From: Phoronis australis
Lineage: Eukaryota > Phoronida > Phoronidae
Assembly (NCBI GenBank): GCA_002633005.1
Contig: NMRA01000158.1
Span: 622,433 to 686,432, forward strand
DNA length: 64,000 bases
Direction of reading: 5' to 3'
Below the pieces are notes generated by a model that worked only from the letters and a program-made list of their open reading frames with translations, had not been told where the DNA came from and did no database searches. The translations under genes and the position numbers were made by a program. Shown in pieces: positions 49,201-58,250 of the stretch; positions within the stretch are counted from its first letter, which is position 1, and the number at the start of each line of letters is the position of its first letter.

Positions 49201-49975
49201 CAGACGCCATTGAGAAACCAGTTACGTAATAAAAAACTTGTTGCAGGCATAAATACCTATCATTTTAACTTAGTCAAGATGAGATACAATACTTTTGGCC
49301 AATTCACTCAAACAAACGAGCAGTATAAACCAAGGGCAGAACTTGTGAGGTATTTTATGACACTGAATTGACATCAGCATGCTGACAACCTTGGAAGTAA
49401 CACTTGCAACTGCATCTAGCAATCACCATATCCCACACTAACCAATATGCAATTCATCTGGCCAGTATGTAATCAAAATGAATGACCAGCAAACACCACA
49501 AGTGTAGGTAAAATGTGGGCTGTCCTTTTCTTTGTGCTGAGAGAAATTTCTGATCTCACCCCTTAAAGACACAATGTGGTCAACAGGGGAAACTTTTTGT
49601 CATTTTTATAAAAGATATGTGGCATCAAATTGATGCTTTAACAATCCCAGGTTCTGCGCAAGTCACCGTCGAAAATATTTTGGACACAGGTCATGCAGCA
49701 CGTTAAAATAGGTCGTGGAGAATACCAATTTCGGACTATCCTAAGCTAACCAATCTGCAATTTACATCACTGAACAATTGGTGCTCACCTGAAACAGTTG
49801 GCGGCGTCGGCCGGCCAGTGGCGCTCTCTTCTGGTGTTGTCGAGTTATTTTTGCGCTTGACAGCCTCCTTGTAACATTTGGAGCACATGCCATCAAAGGA
49901 GGTACTTCCATAGAATCCACAGCCAGACTTGCACAGCATGGTCGAAGGACAGTTCTGGTTTCCATTCTGCTCCAT
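43104..49975 (-). CDS. ZFAND5/6: AN1/A20 zinc finger protein, ZFAND5/ZFAND6 orthologue
   Basis: Exons 49789-49975, 48054-48197, 44676-44771 and 43104-43252 join in frame into 576 nt, 191 residues plus stop. Residues 15-34 form the A20 finger (C15, C19, C31, C34 in the spacing CxxxC-x11-CxxC); A20 fingers of this family bind ubiquitin. A Thr/Glu-rich linker follows. The AN1 finger begins [12 protein letters not shown] and continues [20 protein letters not shown], with all eight Cys/His ligands present. The protein ends [16 protein letters not shown]. Vertebrate ZFAND5 and ZFAND6 are about 210 residues with the same layout and link ubiquitin to NF-kB signalling and the proteasome. All three introns are phase 1. 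I cannot separate ZFAND5 from ZFAND6; the pair probably arose in vertebrates. Confidence 0.97.
43477..44062. mobile_element. 586-bp MITE-like element with ATTACCGTAATCG ends
   Basis: 28-bp terminal inverted repeats, 24 of 28 matching: left ATTACCGTAATCGTCTGGGT..., right end inverse ATTACCATACTCGTCCAGGT.... Just inside each end is the block GGTGGGCGGTAAGCCGAGCA in the same, not inverted, orientation. No transposase. It sits in the intron between ZFAND exons 3 and 4. A single similar end is at 12883. Confidence 0.75.
44676..44771 (-). CDS. ZFAND5/6: ZFAND exon 3: start of the AN1 finger
   Basis: 96 nt, acceptor GGTTTATTGAAG|GT, donor TTACAG|GTAGGA. It encodes [20 protein letters not shown] then GLTG, the conserved lead-in and first Cys pair of the AN1 domain. 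Confidence 0.96.
44772..48053 (-). other. ZFAND intron between exons 2 and 3
   Basis: A/C-rich plus strand with no coding similarity. It holds a 19-bp minisatellite at 46056-46133. The 123-codon minus-strand open frame at 47543-47914 is Lys/Leu-rich with no recognisable domain and is judged a chance frame. Confidence 0.8.
46056..46133. repeat. 19-bp minisatellite, four copies
   Basis: Perfect tandem array of GGGTGGTTACTAAGGGACA, four units plus two bases. The perfect identity suggests recent expansion or contraction. Confidence 0.95.
48054..48197 (-). CDS. ZFAND5/6: ZFAND exon 2: linker
   Basis: 144 nt, acceptor TTTTCTCTTGTAG|GT, donor GATG|GTCAGT (a weak but valid donor). It encodes a Thr/Ala-rich, acidic linker ([14 protein letters not shown]..., [19 protein letters not shown]) with no strong similarity. 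The phase-1 borders on both sides and its place between conserved exons support it. Confidence 0.88.
48198..49788 (-). other. ZFAND intron between exons 1 and 2
   Basis: No coding similarity and no clear transposon ends. A partial inverted repeat is seen near 48480-48600 and nothing else of note. Confidence 0.7.
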
Positions 49976-49988
49976 GGCTGCGTGTTGT
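49789..49988 (-). CDS. ZFAND5/6: ZFAND exon 1 (coding 49789-49975), A20 finger
   Basis: Acceptor ATACACATTTCAG|AC at 49988 and donor TTTCAG|GTGAGC. The ATG at 49975 (context GCAGCCATGG) is the first in the exon and gives [10 protein letters not shown] before the A20 finger. An in-frame ATG further upstream lies beyond the acceptor, in intron, and is not used here. Ends in phase 1. Confidence 0.96.
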
Positions 49989-50091
49989 CTGAAATGTGTA
50001 TGATCAGACACCGTTCACGGCACTGCATCGACAGCCAAATTGAGACAAACGTGGCGATATTTCAAAGCATTTTTTTATAAATTCCCTGCAA

Positions 50092-51204
50092 TCGTCGTGT
50101 TGTCAATTACACCTGTTGTGCCCTGGGATAATCGAATGATTGACATGAGAAAGTTGCGAAATTGTTTGAATGAAAGAAATTGTGATTCGTCTTTGTCAGC
50201 CCTGACACAACAGAATTTGAAATTTGGTCAGTTCGTTTTGGTGCTCCCTTACCGCTAAAGACCAGCATGTCCGAAGTTCACAACCTTGGTTCATACAACA
50301 ACACTAGCGTCTGGTAGAGCAAGGAAAACAAAACAATCAACTGTGCTGGTTAATTAGTATCTACATGTTGTATAATTCATCACCAGTCATTCTCAACATC
50401 TAATGCCACAAAGCAGAGTAACTACACTAGAACTAGTTATATGGTAAGAGTACAAACATATGCAGCTGCCTCATCAGACAATAACCTGTCCTGATGCTAC
50501 ATAGCAGCTGATATCACCTCGCAATGTTTTTAAAAGCTGGCATCACACATGAATATCGGGAAAATTGTACTCTGAAGAGAGAATGTAGAACAGATGAACA
50601 ACATCAATAACTGTGGGGCCTCCATACCATCAGGGATGCACTGAAGCNTCGTCGTGTCGTCAATTGCACCTGTTGTGCCCTGGGTTAATCGAATGATTGA
50701 CATGAGAAAGTTGCGAAATTGTTTGAATGAAAGAAATTGTGATTCGTCTTTGTCAGCCCTGACACAACAGAATTTGAAATTGGGTCAGTTCGTTTTGGTG
50801 CTCCCTTACCGCTAAAGACCAGCGTGTCCGAAGTTCACAACCTTGGTTCATACAACAACACTAGCGTTTGGTAGAGCAAGGAAAACAAAACAATCAACTG
50901 TGCTGGTTAATTAGTATCTACATGTTGTATAATTCATCACCAGTCATTCTCAACATCTAATGCCACAAAGCAGAGTAACTACACTAGAACTAGTTATATG
51001 GTAAGAGTACAAACATATGCAGCTGCCTCATCAGACAATAACCTGTCCTGATGCTACATAGCAGCTGATATCACCTCGCAATGTTTTTAAAAGCTGGCAT
51101 CACACATGAATATCGGGAAAATTGTACTCTGAAGAGAGAATGTAGAACAGATGAACAACATCAATAACTGTGGGGCCTCCATACCATCAGGGATGCACTG
51201 AAGC
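50092..51204. repeat. Two 556-bp copies in tandem joined by a single N
   Basis: 50092-50647 and 50649-51204 align without any gap. I count six substitutions, all in the first 215 bases. The N at 50648 marks the join. Confidence 0.95.
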
Positions 51205-52169
51205 TTATAACACTGTCAAGTGTTTATATGTTATAATATAAATACTAACCACCATCAATAACAACAGCGTTGTGTTACAAAAGAAACCCATACCAACGCC
51301 AACTGCCAAGTACAGTACGAGCAATGTGAGTATCTGGACTGTACTGCAGGAGAAATGTGACCCCTCGGAAAAACCACAGTTACAGCTGACTGGTCTGTCA
51401 CCTTCAACCCAGATGATATTTAATACAATCAGGAAGTCACACATGGTGGATTCAACATCAATAACACAGGTCCATAACATAACCTGCACTATTGTCCATC
51501 GAGGTCACAGCCTGACAGGCACTGGTGATGGTCGTGATTGGTGAATCCTCCATTGGGAAACTGATGGTGCTGAGACTCTGTGTGCTTCTGCCCTAACTCC
51601 AAGGGTCATCACACAGACTGCTTACCTTTCCATGGTGCATATACATCAGTCACACAATATTTCTTCTAGACAGATTTATCCCCCCTGGAAACCAGTGCAG
51701 GACATAAAACAATCCTCACCAGTCTGTGACCAGTACCCATAAATTGAAGGCTGAAGCACCTGGACACAAACCCGCTGTTTCCTAGTGCAAAAGACCATCA
51801 TTCAAAGGAATCGGTAAACTGAAGTCATGTCCACACACAAGTTACCCTGGAAACAACTCGCTCCCTGTTAGCCGATCAACCAAACTGCACATCATACACC
51901 TCATGGCAAATGTGGCGCAAAAAGGATTAAGACACCATGAATACATAACTGTCTGCAGGTTTGTGCCCACACCATGACCTGCACTGAGACAAGTTTACCT
52001 ACAAGTTACCCTGCCTCAATAACGAGGGGTGCATTGTCAAGTGAGTGTCATTTGCCCCAGCACAAACAGCATCTAAACCTACTAAATCTCACTATCAACT
52101 TGTTGCATGAGTAACTCGTGCTGTGGACATCACAAAAACTTAGGGTAAAAATTCTCTAGCTAAGAACAA

Positions 52170-52510
52170 AGAAAAAATAATTATTTTGCTCAAGGTCGGA
52201 ACTTGTACCAAATTTTAGAAATATGCAATATTGGCTGTCCCAAATTTAAGAATTACAATCAACAACTAACGACCATTCACCTAGATGTTATACACTACGA
52301 GGACCGACGGATGTATGTAAACACTGCGTTAGTGACCATTTTTGACAATTTTATGAACCTACAAATCTAAAGTCAGTCTCAGTTGATAAAGAAAACAATG
52401 TTCCATATCTAAGAAATATGCCGCAAGCTAAAATCGCCCATGCCTTACTGTTCAGAATCGAGAAAATTTTGGCTCGAATTTCCGGCAGTCCGAACTAGAG
52501 AATGCACCAG
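52170..52510 (+). repeat. Dispersed repeat shared with 23628-24150, copy 2
   Basis: Shorter copy of the same family; the tail runs into a 93-codon open frame that ends in the neighbouring SINE and is not a real gene. Confidence 0.55.
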
Positions 52511-52635
52511 ACTGGATAATTTTTACTGGAACAACGAAGACCGCTTTCATACATTATTGATTCATGATGAAGAAGACAAGGAGAATGTCAACCTAAACGG
52601 CTTGAACAACTATACAAACAACAATGCCCATGCAA

Positions 52636-52762
52636 AGAGGAGGCAGTGTGGCCTGGTTGATAAGTGCCCGCCTTCTTTACTCGAGGTCGTGGGTTTGAGT
52701 CCCACCAGGTCACACTGCTAAACCCTTGAGCCAGGTTTCTAGCTCCTCAGCTCGGTTTTAAC
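52636..52762 (+). mobile_element. tRNA-derived SINE copy
   Basis: tRNA-like head: GGCAGTGTGGCCTGGTTGA followed by a good B box GGTTTGAGTCC at 52692-52702 and a closing arm CAGGTCACACTGC that pairs with the start. A non-tRNA tail ends AGCTCCTCAGCTCGGTTTTA. The second copy on the opposite strand at 14999-15135 shows it is a dispersed family and not a functional tRNA gene. Confidence 0.75.
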
Positions 52763-53190
52763 CATATATCAATAAAGCACAAAAATATTTCCAGGTGATC
52801 AGTGCAATGGGCCCACATGTGAGGCTTGCGCACGTCTGGTACAACGTGTATCAGACCGCCTGCAATTATTTTTAATGCCCATGCAAGACAAATTTCTTTC
52901 TCAAGAAATGAACGTGGCCACGAAAAATGAATTCTGATAAACATTGCAAGTCAAGATTGTTTGTAAAAAACCTCATCGCTGAAAAAAGCAGCCCGCGTCT
53001 TAATTGTCCAGCATTTTTTGGACCAAATGCTCAAAACATAAATTACAACACTGAACTAATGTCAAAACACAAACTATAACTGGAGACTTGCCACTAGTGA
53101 ATAAGATAATGGACAAGTCAGGCGTAAAACTTGAGTACCGTTTTTGTCACCCAACAGCACTTCTTGTCTCGTGTATTTTATTACCAGCAT

Positions 53191-54847
53191 CAGTGGCGAG
53201 GGGGGGAGGCTAAAATCTTCCCATATTTCATCTGGCAGTTCGGTGGTGCGAATGTGTGACAGGCAAAATCCTGGCTACGGTGTTTTTTCCATTAATTCAT
53301 ACACTTTATTAGTTCGCATAGGACCCTTGAAACATGCAGTGTGTCTCCAATAGTTCGTACAGTAGTCATTAGGTCTCCGACGGAAAAATAGTTCGTACAC
53401 ATATTTGCATCGGAAAAAATAATTCGTACAAGCTTTTAGGATAGGTAAAATGAAAATTTTCATTCTTATGAAAGAACACAAATCAATAAGCGCTAATTCT
53501 ATTCAGGTGATCGAAATCCGTTATTTGCTTTACTACGTTAGCATAGAGCTGGAAAAGTTGTTTTTCAGATCGCCATTTTTGGCGACAGAAAATGTGGTCG
53601 CTTAATGGTGGTAAAATTGTCATAACAGCGGATTTTCCCAACAAGGTTACGTTACCCTCAGATTAGTACTAAACGAATAAATTTACAACAGTGTGGAGTA
53701 ACAGTACCATGCCATCCCGTAGTCTTGTTAGAGCCGATTCCTGTGACTGTAGTGCGCAGACAACAAATGACTATACAATGCTCCAGTTTGATTGCAACCA
53801 TTCTCACGTGGGGAAGTGCGCGTGTGCAATCTTCACGTGTTGCAGAGGTTACATAATAAAGATTAAATTTATGGCCACAGTGGTCCCGTGACATGAATAG
53901 AACTATGTGCATATTAGCTGTAAAGTTCCGAGTTCAGAGAGAAATTAAGGAGTTGCTTGACGAAATAAATGTTTGAAAAACTAATTCAGGTGTTTTTATG
54001 GTTGGGAATGTTTATGTTCTAGACTCTGCAACCCAATGAATTGTCAACGTAAGGTTTAGTGCGGCTGTCTTATCTCGAACGCCCGGCACAGCTAACTTCA
54101 GCTGCCATTGTGTGAAACACGCTAAGTAATGAAGATGAGAATCAGAGGTATGCGGAATGACCCAGTCGTCAATTAAAGTTAATTAACCCTGTGAGGCACA
54201 CTGTCCTTTCCACGGCACCCTCAATAACCCGGCAAAATACATTTCCAGAAAACTAAGTTGGGGGAATTTCATCAAAATAGGGAGAATTTGACACCTTTCC
54301 GTGAGGTATGAGAATTGTTCAAAATCCGAGAGCTTCCTTTCTAAATCGAATTGGAAGTGTTGGCAAAACCACTGGCACATTTGTGGCCTGATTTTTTCGA
54401 ATATGTTTTATCTAGAGCACTGCAGTCAGAAAAAGTGCGGCAGATGACATCGCAGAAAGCGGGGGTTCCGAAGACGGCATGGTTCCTGAAGTTTGCGAAC
54501 ATGGGAAGAAAATAAAATGACAAAGAGTTCAAGTATTATATTTTGAAGTAAATTCATCACCCCGGAAAATAATTTGTTACTTGTTGTTATAATTCACATT
54601 GCCAAATCACTGTCTCGGAGGCCGTCGTTGCACTCGTTGTTACCGTCAATCTTTATCTCTAATAATTCGAACACTCGACTTCCTTTTCTAATAGTTCGTA
54701 CGGCCAATTTTGTCTCTATTAATTTGTGCACAAAGCTCTCAAGGCAAAAATAGTTTGTACACTAGTGTACAGACAAATAGAGAAAACCCCGTAATACTCT
54801 GCCCTGTACCCCGCTCCCTAACTCAAAATCCTGGATCCGCCCCTGAA
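53191..54847. mobile_element. hAT-like element split by a younger insertion
   Basis: The left part (53191-53277) starts CAGTGGCGAGG and reads TCTGGCAGTTCGGTGGTGCG, AGGCAAAATCCTGG. The right part (54794-54847) reads AACTCAAAATCCTGGATCCG and ends CCCCTG. The same two parts lie side by side at 63161-63321. Between them is the insertion at 53278-54791. Confidence 0.75.
53278..54791. mobile_element. 1514-bp TA-flanked element with repeated TAGTTCGTAC motifs
   Basis: It is bounded by TA on both sides. Its ends are inverted repeats of about 27 bp, left CGGTGTTTTTTCCATTAATT, right end inverse CGGGGTTTTCTCTATTTGTC. Just inside both ends the motif (A)TAGTTCGTACA recurs about nine times with variation, in one orientation. 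The interior has no long reading frame, so it is non-autonomous. A TA target duplication fits the mariner-like superfamily in the wide sense, but the ends are not ones I can name. Confidence 0.7.
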
Positions 54848-54895
54848 CATCCTTTTGTCTAACATGCCATACAACTCAACAAATGACACACCTCC

Positions 54896-55416
54896 TAAAG
54901 GCCCTTTCATACTAACTTAACTCCAGTATGAGCGAAGCGTTGATGTAAACAGCGACATTAATTGAACTGGTTATGCCAGCTTCGGTAGTTAACAGCATCG
55001 AAGTAAACGGTAGGAGACGCTGTTGACATAAAAGCAATCGCAAGGTGGTGCTGATGCAACTCGTGTGCGCTAAGATTTTTAATGTGACATTTTGAAAACA
55101 TTTATATGTGCTAATTGACACAAAACTTATTTCTAATTCAATGGGTGACTATTCGAGCAAAATATATGCAACTAGGAACGACGACACTCCCCTTTAATTG
55201 TTGACAGATCTATATAGCAGTGGCCCCAGCCCCCAGGCAATAACTTCGATGAGACCGGAGTTGACAGTTCATATTGTACCCGCTGTTAAATCTATCTGTT
55301 TTCTGCAAAGTTAAGTGGCTCTGTTAACTTCGATCCAGGACAGGAAGTTAACTGTTCATAATGACCACAATTTCACAAAATATTGAGGCTTGGAGGTTAG
55401 TATGTAAGGGCTTTTA
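54896..55416. mobile_element. 521-bp MITE-like element with TAAAGGCCCTT ends
   Basis: Left end TAAAGGCCCTTTCATACTAA, right end inverse TAAAAGCCCTTACATACTAA, 19 of 21 bases matching, with TA at both outer edges. No coding capacity. A related left portion (CATAC..AACTCCAGTA..GAGCATTGATGTAAA) is found at about 30125-30200. Confidence 0.7.
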
Positions 55417-58121
55417 GTCATCAATACAGGTGGGCAACAAAGAAATCCCCAATTCCTAGCAGTTTTATCATATGATGGCACAATATTAACAAACAATTTT
55501 TCAGCATATGTTATTCAACTGAACTAAGAAAATAGGTCACAAATACAAAACACATCAACATTGACCACAAGGACAAGCCACAAAATATACCACTTGTGGC
55601 TTTAAAACTTAGCAAAAAAGTGGGGCAAAATCTTCATCTCCTCGCATAAACACATACCTCAGATGACTTCCTGCTGTAGTACCAGGTGAGAACCATGACA
55701 TCAATGGAAGAGGAACAAAAATCCACAAAGCTTCGGGGCTTTTTTTGCTAGCTTACCAGTCAGACAAATAAACCAAAGATTTCACTTGCCGGAAAGAAAA
55801 ACTTGCTTGCCTAAATTATTGAGTCGTAAAGCCTTCAAGTCAACAATCCACCAAGACTTTACCAAGGTCTGTAGTGTCCCATTAAATCTTGATACACAAA
55901 TTCAATGTTTAAATAAACAAGCCCCTCGGGCATGCTACCTTGAAATTTCACTTGCCCGACAGAAAAAGTAACCTGGTGGCTGTGCCAGGCCGTCAGTCTA
56001 ATGTTTGGCTTTGTGGAGACTAAGTGGTATTAACTATGTCTCAGTTATGGTTATTCCATCATTATTTGGCATTGCGTTGGTAGAAGTTTCAAATGTGTGA
56101 CAGTACATTCTAGTCATGCTTCAGAGGACGACCCACTTACGCAAGCCAAAAGTACAACTTCACGACAGTATCGTGCCATACCCATTTGAATTGACAATAA
56201 TGTAACGGTCACCACAAAAAATAACTAAAAAAGCCACTCTAAACAATGCACTTGTGTTACACTTTCTACACTAACATATTTGTTCTTCCAACACAATAAT
56301 CATGATATTATTATCCTTAGTTTGAATTGAAATTGCTTAAAATAAATTAGCTAGAAGTGGAGTTCTTCTGTTGGCCATAAGGCCTTTCTGCCCGAACCTA
56401 ACCCGTGGTGACAAACTCTGTAATACACTGGGTCATAAGGAATAATGACCTCGCAGGTCCCTAAGCTTAAGTGCTGTACATACCATAAGCTACGTTCAGA
56501 TACCCTAGAACAAGTTACTAGTGCTCAGACTAGAGCAAGTTGTTGTGAAGATCCTATTGCACCCACCTTATCGAGGTAAGTCAACTCGTTCTAGGGTAAC
56601 GTGCCGCTAAGTAGCAACGTGGATGCAAACCTGTAGACAAGGCACAAGTAATTGACAGGTGTGCACTTGCTCAGTTGAATACATAGTGTCTAATCCTTTT
56701 TACACCACTTTTGTTGTAAGGTGTTGGGTGTTTAGTCTGGTTGCTCGGCTCATTGAGAACTAGTTGCTCCATTACAATAACTTGTAGAGGGGTAAGGCTA
56801 AAGAGATCATTTCTACTCTAACATTTGAGTAATTTCCCAATAGTCAGTGGTCTAAATCAGAAGTTTGGTTTTGTGACAGAAAGAAAGGTTAAAAGAGGCA
56901 CTTTAAATGCTCTTGGCATGAACCGGAATGTATGCTACCACTACAAAATTTAGTAAACAAAGCCGAGTACCACCCACAATACAACAGGACACCACATTAT
57001 GTTGAAACAGACGGTGACTGTGATTCAGACCAACAACACATACATACAACACCAACAGGACCAAGAAGCCCAACAGTCATTGACCAGATAAAATTCCAAG
57101 ATAGAAGTAGGCACACAATGGAGAAACCAATCTTTGTTTTCTTTCAATTTTTACACTGCGACTGGTGAATGAACCACTGCAGTTGATGCCAGGTCAACAT
57201 TGACTATCAAATTACCAGGTCACTACTTTATAATCCAGTTCATTGGTCAGTTGATTTAATTGTTTATGCAACAATTTCATGTGATGTCTCAGGAATTTCA
57301 TGATGCTGGGCATTTATTTCGGTGCACAATAAAAGTTGTACAGGATTAAAAAAGGACTACCATAGTTTATCAGTCATGAAACTGTTACTTGCGACTGAGT
57401 TCTTTGTTATGAACATGAACATCAACCTCACACAAACAATACCTAGTGATCATTTATGTAAGTGTTAAGTTCAAAGTAAACATTCTTCCCTGTATACGGT
57501 ATAGCACTGATGATAAAAATTAGTTAAAGAAAAAGAAAGGAAACTCACAAACAACAGAGGCTGAGGTCACTTGTACTCTCAGCTTCACAAGGCCTAGTGA
57601 TTGTACTGATGACTCATTCATAGTTTAAATAATTCAATACTCAGAAACTTCTTGAAAGGACACTTAATCCATGAAAGATATTATCTGAGTGACATAACTC
57701 ATCTTCGGAACTATTCATTCTGACAAAAGCATGGACACGACTTTGGACGAGAAAAGGAGACACTGAGATGACGAGGCAAAACAAAAACTGAATCAGCTGA
57801 TAACTATCTTCTCTGTTACTTAAGTTTTCGGATAAAAAATAAAGTAAAAATCATTTAATTGGAAACCAGTAAAATGAACCAGCATATAAAAGAGGCTTGA
57901 CAAATACGTTGCAAGAATTTAGAGCACTAACGAATGATTAAATGGCCATACTTCACGTTTCTATTCAGTGTGTGAAGAACATGGCGACAATCCTCGACAC
58001 GCAAACGGGAAAGGTCAATTTAACAGCGAAAAACCATGACATTCTTACCAATGCTTTTCGTTGAAACTTTCATGTGCTCTTCAAAAGATGTACATAATTG
58101 AAAAATGACATCAAAACTTAC

Positions 58122-58250
58122 CAAGGTTCACAAAATGTGTGTTTTCTAGCACTTTATTTCCGTTGATATCTTATGTTGGCGAGTGTCTGTGAGCTTTTAC
58201 AACTATTATGACCATGTGACCAGAACGTAGGTATCCAATTGGATACTTAT
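58122..58250 (-). promoter_or_regulatory. Candidate non-coding first exon and promoter of the ZFAND gene
   Basis: A strong minus-strand donor CCTTG|GTAAGT lies at 58122. About 160 bases upstream (minus sense) is a TGACGTCA palindrome (58282-58289). The acceptor at 49988 needs an upstream exon, and the A/C-rich bias of the plus strand ends near here. The start site and the exact 5' edge are not known. Confidence 0.4.

Larger units (their letters stand above)
49989..58121 (-). other. Probable first intron of the ZFAND gene, 8.1 kb
   Basis: Repeat-rich: a 556-bp tandem duplication (50092-51204), a dispersed repeat and SINE at 52.17-52.76 kb, a hAT-like element split by a 1.5-kb insertion (53191-54840), and a TIR element at 54896-55416. 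A sequence at about 56.45-56.66 kb recurs near 29.7-29.86 kb. No coding similarity. Confidence 0.55.

Noticed and set aside
49762-50028. Second minus-strand frame across the A20 exon
   Set aside because: Different frame from the one holding the A20 cysteines; a shadow of ZFAND exon 1.
52440-52721. 93-codon plus-strand frame with an acidic, Asn-rich sequence
   Set aside because: Its first part is a dispersed repeat also found at 24.1 kb and its end lies in a SINE.
52636-52762. Functional tRNA gene
   Set aside because: The B box is good, but the arms do not give a standard cloverleaf and a second diverged copy with the same non-tRNA tail shows it is a SINE.
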